Shown: piece after piece, positions 1 through 4,771 of the stretch
How positions within the stretch are numbered: the first letter of the stretch is position 1
Layout of the letters: every line of letters starts with the position of its first letter
Assembly: GCA_019412865.1 (NCBI GenBank)
Contig: DXOJ01000129.1
Location: forward strand, 1-11,007
Source: Bacteroides sp.
Lineage (GTDB): Bacteria; Bacteroidota; Bacteroidia; Bacteroidales; Bacteroidaceae
DNA length: 11,007 bases
Direction: 5' to 3'
Translations under genes and position numbers: made by a program
The notes under the pieces: generated by a model
What the model was told of the DNA's origin: nothing
Seen by the model: only the letters and a program-made list of their open reading frames with translations
Database searches by the model: none

Positions 1-231
1 TTCTGCCAGTTTCACCATATAGTCCAGTCCGCCGGCTGCTTGCATACAGGAGGCGGCCGAAATCACTGCGGCAATCATTAACATAACGTCGATAGGAGGT
101 GAGGTGGGTTGTAAACCAAAAACGAACGTAAGTATAGCCAACCCAACTCCTCCCATCACGCCGAGACCGATACCTCCCAGGCGTGCGCCAATAATAATAG
201 CTGTCAGAACAAATGCTAATTGTAATATCAT
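1..231 (-). CDS. dcuB: Anaerobic C4-dicarboxylate transporter, DcuA/DcuB family (N-terminal 77 residues)
   Basis: The reverse strand reads from an ATG at 231-229 to the window edge without a stop, giving 77 residues; the rest lies outside. The protein starts [20 protein letters not shown] and contains [17 protein letters not shown] followed by a [16 protein letters not shown] segment. These match, as I remember them, the first two membrane segments of E. coli DcuA/DcuB (GARKGG..., LQPGKPPVDVML..., LQASGGLD). The family consists of inner-membrane antiporters that exchange aspartate, fumarate or malate for succinate during anaerobic growth. The gene is divergent from aspA, so aspartate import and its conversion to fumarate are encoded side by side. 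DcuA and DcuB cannot be told apart from this fragment; the symbol follows common Bacteroides usage. Confidence 0.88.
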   Translation of the reverse strand, partial: MILQLAFVLTAIIIGARLGGIGLGVMGGVGLAILTFVFGLQPTSPPIDVMLMIAAVISAASCMQAAGGLDYMVKLAE

Positions 232-254
232 AGAATGCTGTTTTAAGTTCCAAA

Positions 255-262
255 CAAAGATA
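255..262 (-). promoter_or_regulatory. Bacteroides -7 promoter element for the dcu gene
   Basis: On the minus strand this is TATCTTTG, a perfect match to the Bacteroides -7 consensus TAnnTTTG. It lies 23 bases upstream of the dcu start codon, so the leader would be only about 15-20 nt. I see no TTTG at the expected -33 position, so the assignment rests on the -7 element alone. The same octamer precedes the candidate RNA at 2464 and the porin gene at 7135. Confidence 0.45.
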
Positions 263-311
263 AGTGATTTCTTTCTTTGTATTTTCTTTTTCTTGTATAA
301 ACAACAAAAAA

Positions 312-398
312 GTTATTGAATAGTTTTTGCATATTTATTAAAACAATAACTAAACTCATTGGTTATTATAAGAACTAACGAAACTGTTATTATTATAA
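312..398. promoter_or_regulatory. Repeats in the divergent dcu-aspA control region
   Basis: This AT-rich stretch upstream of aspA holds a 7-bp inverted repeat, GTTATTG (312-318) and CAATAAC (344-350), and two related direct repeats, GTTATTATAA (362-371) and GTTATTATTATAA (386-398). A -7-like sequence for aspA, TAGTTTTTG (321-329), lies inside the inverted repeat but is one base too long for the consensus. Spaced repeats between divergent genes would suit a shared regulator, but no known operator was recognised and AT-rich DNA yields such repeats by chance. Confidence 0.25.
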
Positions 399-408
399 AA
401 CAACCGAT

Positions 409-1842
409 ATGGAACAAAATTTATCAAAAAAAACTCGTACGGAGAGTGACCTGATAGGTAGTCGTGAAGTGCCGGAAAGTGCACTGTACGGAGTACAGAC
501 ACTCCGCGGTATCGAAAACTTTCGCATCAGCAAGTTTCATTTAAATGAGTACCCATTGTTTATTCAGGCATTGGCTATCACAAAGATGGGAGCTACCGTC
601 GCCAATCGCGAACTGGACTTATTAACCGAAGAACAAACGGATGCTATCTTGAGAGCTTGTAAAGAAATACTTGAAGGAAAGCATCATGAACAGTTCCCCG
701 TAGATATGATTCAGGGGGGAGCCGGTACTACCACGAACATGAATGCCAATGAAGTGATTGCCAACCGGGCCTTGGAACTGATGGGACATCAGCGTGGAGA
801 GTATCAATACTGTTCGCCTAACGATCATGTCAACCGTTCACAATCTACCAACGATGCTTATCCTACAGCCATTCACATTGGACTGTATTATACTCATTTG
901 AAATTGGTTAAGCATTTGGAGGTTCTGATCGAGTCTTTCCGGAAGAAAGCGAATGAGTTTGCACATGTCATCAAAATGGGGCGTACCCAATTGGAAGATG
1001 CCGTACCGATGACTCTTGGGCAAACCTTTAATGGCTTTGCAAGTATTTTGTCACATGAAATAAAGAACCTTGATTTTGCTGCACAGGATTTTCTGGCAGT
1101 CAATATGGGAGCAACAGCCATTGGAACAGGAATCACTGCCGAACCGGAATATGCGGAGAAGTGCATTGCCGCTTTGCGCAAGATTACGGGATTGGATATC
1201 AAACTAGCAGACGATTTGGTGGGAGCTACTTCGGACACTTCCTGCATGGTAGGTTATTCGGGAGTGATGAGGTGTATTGCTGTTAAAATGAATAAGATAT
1301 GTAACGACTTGCGGTTGCTGGCTTCCGGTCCGCGTTGTGGATTGGGAGAAATCAATCTGCCGGCAATGCAGCCGGGCTCATCCATCATGCCCGGAAAAGT
1401 GAATCCGGTGATTCCTGAAGTGATGAACCAGGTGGCCTACAAGGTAATAGGAAATGACCTTTGTGTGGCCATGAGCGGTGAAGCAGCTCAAATGGAACTG
1501 AATGCAATGGAGCCGGTGATGGCACAATGCTGTTTCGAGTCCGCCGATTTACTGATGAATGGTTTCGACACTTTGCGCACCTTATGCATCGACGGCATTA
1601 CGGCTAATGAAGAAAAATGCCGGAGAGATGTGCATAACAGCATTGGAGTAGTGACAGCCCTGAATCCGGTGATCGGATATAAGAACTCTACCAAAATAGC
1701 CAAAGAAGCATTGGAAACCGGGAAGGGAGTTTATGAACTTGTTTTGGAACATAACATTCTTTCCAAAGAAGACTTGGATACTATCTTAAAACCTGAAAAT
1801 ATGATAAAACCGGTGAAGTTGGACATTCACCCGAATCGTTGA
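409..1842 (+). CDS. aspA: Aspartate ammonia-lyase (aspartase)
   Basis: AspA deaminates L-aspartate reversibly to fumarate and ammonia in the cytoplasm. The fumarate can feed anaerobic fumarate respiration, and in reverse the enzyme assimilates ammonia. The 477-residue product matches the usual aspartase length of about 470-480. Hallmarks of the aspartase/fumarase superfamily are present in order: GAGTTTNMN at residues 104-112, SQSTND at 144-149, and the flexible catalytic loop GSSIMPGKVN at 323-332, whose first serine (324) corresponds to the catalytic base in characterised homologues. The N-terminal segment TESDLIGSREVPESALYGVQ is typical of AspA. Fumarase C is the main alternative, but the N-terminus and overall resemblance favour aspartase. 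The gene appears monocistronic: it ends at a strong terminator, and its upstream neighbour is a divergent C4-dicarboxylate transporter. The ATG at 409 is the natural start, about 180 bases from the divergent gene. Confidence 0.96.
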   Translation: MEQNLSKKTRTESDLIGSREVPESALYGVQTLRGIENFRISKFHLNEYPLFIQALAITKMGATVANRELDLLTEEQTDAILRACKEILEGKHHEQFPVDMIQGGAGTTTNMNANEVIANRALELMGHQRGEYQYCSPNDHVNRSQSTNDAYPTAIHIGLYYTHLKLVKHLEVLIESFRKKANEFAHVIKMGRTQLEDAVPMTLGQTFNGFASILSHEIKNLDFAAQDFLAVNMGATAIGTGITAEPEYAEKCIAALRKITGLDIKLADDLVGATSDTSCMVGYSGVMRCIAVKMNKICNDLRLLASGPRCGLGEINLPAMQPGSSIMPGKVNPVIPEVMNQVAYKVIGNDLCVAMSGEAAQMELNAMEPVMAQCCFESADLLMNGFDTLRTLCIDGITANEEKCRRDVHNSIGVVTALNPVIGYKNSTKIAKEALETGKGVYELVLEHNILSKEDLDTILKPENMIKPVKLDIHPNR

Positions 1843-1878
1843 TTGATATATAGTAAGTGGAGATTGGTTTAAGATGAG

Positions 1879-1918
1879 AAATCGCCGGGCAGATCATTGA
1901 TCTGTTCCGGCGATTTTT
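1879..1918 (+). terminator. Intrinsic terminator of aspA
   Basis: The GC-rich arms ATCGCCGG (1881-1888) and CCGGCGAT (1907-1914) pair perfectly and extend with flanking A/T pairs. An inner helix, AGATC with GATCT (1891-1895 and 1899-1903), fills the loop. The 3' arm runs into five T residues (1914-1918). It lies 37 bases after the aspA stop codon. Confidence 0.88.
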
Positions 1919-2063
1919 GATGATGTACTGCTTTTATTCGATATGGAAATAATTGCTAATCTTTTAGAATATCATATTGTCTCGTCCGGATTTAGGTTGA
2001 CTGTTTTGACTTCTTAATCTTATAATAAGTAACCTGAGTTTTGGTTAACGGCAGTTTCAATTT

Positions 2064-2211
2064 GTTTCATACGCTTGAAACTCTTTATTTATAGGTTTGA
2101 AACACTTTGTTTCGTACGGTGAAACTATTGGTTTCACACCGAGAAACTTTTAGTTTCACTATATGAAACTAAAATTCGTACTATTGGACTGGAACTTTCG
2201 TATGGAGAAAC
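2064..2211. repeat. Helically phased array of alternating GTTTCA / TGAAAC hexamers (about 22-bp unit)
   Basis: Hexamers GTTTCA (plus) and TGAAAC (its reverse complement) alternate with starts at 2064+, 2076-, 2098-, 2109+ (GTTTCG), 2120-, 2131+, 2142- (AGAAAC), 2153+ and 2164-. From 2076 onward every step is exactly 11 bp, apart from 2087, where the expected hexamer is decayed to ATTTAT. Five-base spacers vary (acttt, tacgg, tattg, caccg, tttta, ctata). A weaker pair follows at 2195 (CTTTCG) and 2206 (AGAAAC), and one extra GTTTCA lies at 2054. The period is thus 22 bp with two inverted half-units, close to two turns of the helix, so all sites face the same side of the DNA. The spacers are too short and variable for CRISPR. 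It could be a protein-binding array, bent DNA, or a decayed interspersed repeat. Confidence 0.75.
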
Positions 2212-2216
2212 CTGTT

Positions 2217-2250
2217 GCATGGTGAGGGTAAAAAGTTACCCTCACCATGC
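2217..2250. repeat. Perfect 15-bp palindrome with 4-base loop
   Basis: The arm GCATGGTGAGGGTAA (2217-2231) is followed by four bases (2232-2235) and its exact reverse complement (2236-2250). A 15-bp perfect stem is far beyond chance for this spacing. No T run follows on the plus strand, and it sits over 300 bases past aspA, so it is not an ordinary terminator. It directly follows the hexamer array and may belong to the same repetitive element. Confidence 0.85.
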
Positions 2251-2257
2251 CCTTACC

Positions 2258-2325
2258 TTTACTCCCACACCTGTAATGCCGATGAATAAAGGGATTGAAC
2301 CAATGGGTGAGAGTGTGAGAGTAAA
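2258..2325. repeat. Imperfect inverted repeat with about 40-base loop
   Basis: TTTACTCCCACAC (2258-2270) pairs with GTGTGAGAGTAAA (2313-2325) at 12 of 13 positions, the exception being a possible G-U pair. The right arm also resembles the arm of the preceding palindrome (GTGAGGGTAAA against GTGAGAGTAAA), so the two structures look like diverged copies of one motif. Confidence 0.55.
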
Positions 2326-2463
2326 AACTGCTATAACTTTTATTTGTGAGAGATATTTCAGTAATCAAGAATGAGAAGTAGAGTCGTCTTTTGTCAGATT
2401 CATTTTAATACATAACTTCCAGTATTTATTTCCATATTTCGACTGCGTTTCAAAAAAAACATA

Positions 2464-2471
2464 TATCTTTG
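2464..2471 (+). promoter_or_regulatory. Bacteroides -7 promoter element before the candidate structured RNA
   Basis: TATCTTTG is an exact TAnnTTTG match. The best -33 candidate is TTTC at 2437-2440, with one mismatch and slightly wide spacing. Transcription would begin near 2474-2479, almost exactly where the first predicted RNA helix starts (2474). That coincidence supports both calls. Confidence 0.5.
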
Positions 2472-2473
2472 CC

Positions 2474-2825
2474 GTACGCTTTCAGCCCATCAGCGTGATG
2501 GAACAGGCAGGAAGCGGTTTTTATTTCCTATATGGAGTAAAAGCGTATTATCTCTCGATTTCAGAAATAGCTAATTCAAACAGAGGGAGATGATACGGTA
2601 GATACTCCACGTGAACGGATGTATATCAACATATTCGTAAGAGATGTGTTATATATAAACGATTGACGTGGGTGTCTGCTGTCATCATTGTTCTCTGGAG
2701 GGTGTAGCTAGCCTTGAAATCGGATAATGGTACAGCAGCATCTACGTCTTTCTTGTATTCGGCCAGTAATAAATTGCCCCAATTTTAACCTAGCCAATCG
2801 GCAGACTGCAAAAAAGCGTGGATGC
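2474..2825 (+). ncRNA. Candidate structured noncoding RNA or long structured leader, about 350 nt
   Basis: By eye the region tiles into five consecutive helical domains. A: 2474-2482 with 2540-2548, enclosing hairpin CCATCA/TGATGG (2487-2501). B: 2550-2556 with 2585-2591, enclosing ATTT/AAAT. C: CCACGT/ACGTGG (2607-2612 with 2666-2671), enclosing a 12-bp hairpin (2622-2634 with 2644-2655, one bulge). D: 2677-2689 with 2726-2737, 12 pairs with one bulged C. E: GCATCTACG with CGTGGATGC (2738-2746 with 2817-2825), then CTTTCTTG/CAAAAAAG (2748-2755 with 2809-2816) and hairpin AAATTG/CAATTT (2771-2785). With its G-U extension domain C reaches 2601-2676, so C, D and E abut with no linker. It is not recognisably tmRNA, RNase P RNA or SRP RNA. 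It may be a free RNA or the leader of the gene at 2897. The fold was made by hand, so individual pairs are provisional. Confidence 0.5.
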
Positions 2826-2842
2826 CCGTTGTACTAATATAC

Positions 2843-2862
2843 ATGAATAAAATATTATTCAT
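2843..2862 (+). terminator. AT-rich hairpin after the candidate RNA, possibly a weak terminator
   Basis: ATGAATAA (2843-2850) and TTATTCAT (2855-2862) form a perfect 8-bp stem with a 4-base loop, followed by CCCTTATTTG. The stem has only two G-C pairs and the T tract is interrupted, so termination would be weak. It could let some transcripts continue into the gene at 2897, 34 bases further on. Confidence 0.3.
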
Positions 2863-2896
2863 CCCTTATTTGTATCACACATGAAAAACAAACGCT

Positions 2897-3328
2897 ATGG
2901 CACAATGGATTAGTATAGAAGAGGCAGCCGCAAAGTACGGATTCGAGACAGAATATATCTGGGTCTTGATAGAGATGCGAGAAATCACTGTGGACTACGA
3001 AAGGCCGGGCATCGACATCATCAGTGATGACAGTGTTCAGGAGTTTATGAGTCGAAATGAAAGAGGGGCTACTTTGATGTATATCGAAAAACTGGAACGA
3101 TATTGCATAGATAAATCAAAACTTTGTTCAATATACCTATCACTTTTAGGCAAACAGGACAAAGAAATCACAAGATATAAAGCAGCCGGAATCCTCTATG
3201 ATACCTTACAAATCAAATGGCTGAAACAATGCGACCGATTGCGGAAGTTGGAAAAAGAACTCGTCTTGGGGCAGACTACTTGCTGTACCTGTTGGCTGAA
3301 AAGAATCTGTATGAAAATCAGGAAGTAA
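2897..3328 (+). CDS. Small putative helix-turn-helix protein, apparently frameshifted near residue 125
   Basis: The 143-residue reading begins MAQWISIEEAAAKYGFETEY. A WISIEEAAAKYG-type start followed by a short second helix and a beta-like ITVDYERPGIDIISDDSVQEF segment resembles the MerR/excisionase-like winged-helix fold, so DNA binding is plausible (inference). Residues 60-122 are helical and charged, suggesting a coiled coil (MYIEKLERYC...KQCDRLRKLEKEL). After glycine 125 the reading turns cysteine-rich and unlike the rest (QTTCCTCWLKRICMKIRK). The other frame over the same DNA reads ADYLLYLLAEKNLYENQEV and continues to 3438 with normal codon use. One missing G in the run 3268-3271 explains this, and the intact protein would have about 180 residues. 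It resembles short hypothetical proteins I associate with Bacteroides genomes; no function is known to me. The start at 2897 is supported by the MAQWIS opening. A 10-codon out-of-frame reading begins at 2881. Confidence 0.6.
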   Translation: MAQWISIEEAAAKYGFETEYIWVLIEMREITVDYERPGIDIISDDSVQEFMSRNERGATLMYIEKLERYCIDKSKLCSIYLSLLGKQDKEITRYKAAGILYDTLQIKWLKQCDRLRKLEKELVLGQTTCCTCWLKRICMKIRK

Positions 3329-3438
3329 AATCGGATTATCTTTTTTCTACTCGTAGTATGTTACTGAATAACCGGGACCAGGAACATCAACAACCGGTGA
3401 AACTACTGTATGGATCATTGCAATTATACAAAAAATAG
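3271..3438 (+). pseudogene. Displaced C-terminal part of the frameshifted gene starting at 2897
   Basis: Reading from GCA at 3271 gives a 55-residue tail from ADYLLYLLAEKNLYENQEV to QLYKK, ending at TAG 3436-3438. Restoring a fifth G in the GGGG run joins it in frame to the coiled-coil segment of the upstream gene (KLEKELVLG + ADYLL). The DNA lacks a canonical -1 slippery heptamer at this point, so a real or sequencing deletion is more likely than programmed frameshifting. An independent start at ATG 3217 is possible but its first residues do not look protein-like. Confidence 0.5.
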
Positions 3439-3458
3439 CAGGTACTATTATTTTTTTT
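3434..3458 (+). terminator. Probable weak intrinsic terminator
   Basis: AATAG (3434-3438, containing the stop codon of the frameshifted gene) pairs with CTATT (3445-3449) across a 6-base loop, followed almost directly by eight T residues (3451-3458). The stem is short and AT-rich, but the A run before it and the long T run fit a terminator. It separates this gene from the membrane protein/sigma factor unit. Confidence 0.45.
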
Positions 3459-3552
3459 GTAACTTCATAAAATATTTCTTCATCTCGATTGTCTATAAGA
3501 GTAGAGGGCTCTTTTAACTAATAAGAATGATGAATTAAAAAAATGAAGTATA

Positions 3553-4032
3553 ATGGCAACAAAAAGTTTTAATAGAAGATTTCATGGAAGATGTGGCGGT
3601 AAGTTTTCTTTTTTCAGAAATCCATTTGTGTTTGTAATTCTTTGGCTAGTTGTAGCTGCGGGAATAGGAGCAATAGTCATGTTATTGTGGAATTGGCTGA
3701 TGCCCGTGATTTTTGGTCTGCCTGCACTTAGTCTGTGGCAGGCATTGGGCTTGCTCGTCCTGATGCGTATTCTTTTCGGAAGTTTCGGTTTTGGCCGTAG
3801 AGGAGGGAGGCCCGGAGGAGGGATACCTGGAATGCCCGGAAGAGGAATGAATCCGGTTCGTGAGAAATGGATGAAGATGACTCCGGAACAACGCAAGGAG
3901 TTTATTAATAAAAGGAAGAAAATGGGATTCGGTCCCTGGGGTAGAGACGACTTCTTTAACAGGGGTGACTTCGGGATGGATAAAGACTTCGAGATGGATG
4001 AAAATGTAGACTCTTCGAAAAAAGATGAATAA
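3553..4032 (+). CDS. Small membrane protein with two membrane segments, upstream of and overlapping an ECF sigma factor
   Basis: The 159-residue product has a basic N-terminus (KSFNRRFHGRCGGK), two hydrophobic segments at about residues 25-47 and 52-76, a Gly/Arg/Pro-rich linker (77-99), a basic helix with the motif MTPEQRKEF (109-117), and an acidic Asp/Phe/Met-rich tail (131-159). With a basic N-terminus and a short loop between the segments, both ends are probably cytoplasmic (inference). Its last 8 bases overlap the start of the sigma factor gene, so the two are almost certainly co-transcribed and translationally coupled. Such coupling suggests the membrane protein controls or senses for the sigma factor, but it shows no FecR, zinc-finger or other recognised anti-sigma domain. 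I do not recognise a named family. The ATG at 3553 is preferred because upstream ATGs (3528, 3531, 3543) run quickly into stops. Confidence 0.8.
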   Translation: MATKSFNRRFHGRCGGKFSFFRNPFVFVILWLVVAAGIGAIVMLLWNWLMPVIFGLPALSLWQALGLLVLMRILFGSFGFGRRGGRPGGGIPGMPGRGMNPVREKWMKMTPEQRKEFINKRKKMGFGPWGRDDFFNRGDFGMDKDFEMDENVDSSKKDE

Positions 4033-4600
4033 GCAAAAAGGGCACGAAGGCGATGTGGAGCGGCTGATCGAAGAACATCAGCCGCAACTGAAAGCCTTTA
4101 TCCACCGGAGGGTTTCCAGTAAGGAAGATGCGGAAGATATTCTACAGGATGTATTTTATCAGTTGGTAAAAGCGGTCAGCAACACTTTGAATCCGATTGA
4201 GCAGGTGACGTTGTGGCTTTACAGAGTGACACGAAACACGATTATCAATAAGGGAAAAAAGAAAAGTGAAGAAGAATGGCCTGTTTCTGCCTACGCAGAG
4301 GAAGAAAGCGTCTTGAGTGAATTTTCGGAAGTGTTGTTTGCCAATGATGATCTGGCTCCTTCGCCTGAAACGGAATATATGCGTTCGCTGGTATGGCAGG
4401 AGTTGGAAGCAGCTCTTGGTGAATTGCCTGCCGAACAGCGGACGGTTTTCGAACTGATGGAGCTGGAAGGACTTTCTGTAAAAGAGGTAGCCGAAGCGAC
4501 CGGTGCTTCTGCAAATACGGTGCTTTCGCGCAAACATTATGCCGTCAAGCATTTGCGTAAACGACTGGAAGGACTGTATAACGATATTCTTACTTACTGA
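4025..4600 (+). CDS. RNA polymerase sigma factor, ECF (sigma-70 family)
   Basis: The 191-residue protein has the two-domain layout of extracytoplasmic-function sigma factors. Region 2 spans about residues 11-78 (VERLIEEHQPQLKAFIHRRV, then DAEDILQDVFYQLVKA at 35-50 and the LWLYRVTRNTIINKGKKK segment). A variable acidic linker covers about 80-122. Region 4 covers about 124-182, with ELPAEQRTVFELMELEGLS and a helix-turn-helix (VKEVAEATGASANTVLSRKH) that contacts the -35 region. The linker is longer than in minimal ECF factors. It overlaps the upstream membrane protein gene by 8 bases, which implies coupled translation. No FecR-type anti-sigma gene follows; instead a large outer-membrane protein gene begins 171 bases downstream and is a plausible target or partner (inference). 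Specificity cannot be read from the sequence. Confidence 0.93.
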   Translation: MNKQKGHEGDVERLIEEHQPQLKAFIHRRVSSKEDAEDILQDVFYQLVKAVSNTLNPIEQVTLWLYRVTRNTIINKGKKKSEEEWPVSAYAEEESVLSEFSEVLFANDDLAPSPETEYMRSLVWQELEAALGELPAEQRTVFELMELEGLSVKEVAEATGASANTVLSRKHYAVKHLRKRLEGLYNDILTY

Positions 4601-4631
4601 TGATTTCTATTAACTAATTACTTTCTCTTTC

Positions 4632-4653
4632 CTATCTGCCGTCCGGCGGATAG
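4632..4653 (+). terminator. Strong GC-rich hairpin after the sigma factor gene
   Basis: CTATCTGCCG (4632-4641) pairs with CGGCGGATAG (4644-4653) along 10 bp with one G-T pair, followed by TTTGG. It lies 31 bases after the sigma factor stop. The T tract is too short for a classic terminator, so it could be a 3'-end stabilising hairpin, a weak terminator or part of the next gene's leader. Confidence 0.45.
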
Positions 4654-4691
4654 TTTGGAAAACTCCTGTCTATGCAAATAGTTATATCAAT

Positions 4692-4733
4692 CTCCCTTGC
4701 GGGATATTGGTAAGGGGGATTCTATGCCCTACC
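4692..4733 (+). other. Two further hairpins in the leader of the outer-membrane protein gene
   Basis: TCCC-TTGC-GGGA (around 4692-4704) forms a small hairpin. GGT/AGGG (4709-4716, with one bulged A) can pair with CCCT/ACC (4727-4733). With the hairpin at 4632 the leader holds three stem-loops in about 100 bases, leaving an unstructured AT-rich stretch before the ATG at 4772. No promoter matching TAnnTTTG was found here. Possible leader regulation is inference only. Confidence 0.3.
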
Positions 4734-4771
4734 GGGTACTTACTAATCACTTACATAAACGAAAAGAAAAA

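Larger units (their letters stand above)
1843..2896. other. Long region between aspA and the next gene, without a convincing protein gene
   Basis: About 1 kb with no convincing protein gene on either strand. It begins with the aspA terminator. Positions 1919-2050 are AT-rich with nothing I can name. A phased hexamer array (about 2064-2211), a perfect palindrome (2217-2250) and a long-range inverted repeat (2258-2325) follow. Positions 2370-2460 show nothing clear. From 2464 there is a promoter element and a candidate structured RNA up to about 2825, then an AT-rich hairpin just before the next start codon. These parts are listed separately. Confidence 0.7.

Noticed and set aside
1979..2010. 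Sequence around TCGTCCGGATTTAGGTTGAC that looked like an insertion-sequence end
   Set aside because: No matching inverted partner, transposase or target duplication was seen in the window, and the resemblance is from vague memory only.
2064..2211. CRISPR array
   Set aside because: Repeats are only about 6 bp, alternate in orientation, and spacers are 5 bases; no cas genes are present.
2159..2368. 69-codon minus-strand ORF over the palindromic region
   Set aside because: It runs across the palindrome and repeat array, and its composition reflects the repeats rather than a protein.
2498..2593. 31-codon ORF from ATG 2498 within the candidate RNA
   Set aside because: It is short, its start codon lies in the arm of a predicted hairpin, and there is no recognisable translation signal or family resemblance.
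2564..2786. Minus-strand reading with protein-like stretches (LLLAEYKKDVDAAVPLSDF and HVEYLPYHLPLFELAISEI) in one frame
   Set aside because: There is a stop codon between the two stretches and no start codon or upstream signal. The same DNA is explained by nested RNA helices. A decayed gene fragment is not excluded; a protein search of this frame would settle it.
2881..2913. 10-codon reading from ATG 2881 overlapping the start of the small DNA-binding gene
   Set aside because: It is too short to support as a gene; a leader peptide is possible but nothing in it suggests attenuation.
4697..4771. TTG start adding 25 residues to the outer-membrane barrel protein
   Set aside because: The extra residues pass through hairpin-forming leader DNA and would bury the signal peptide that begins at 4772.
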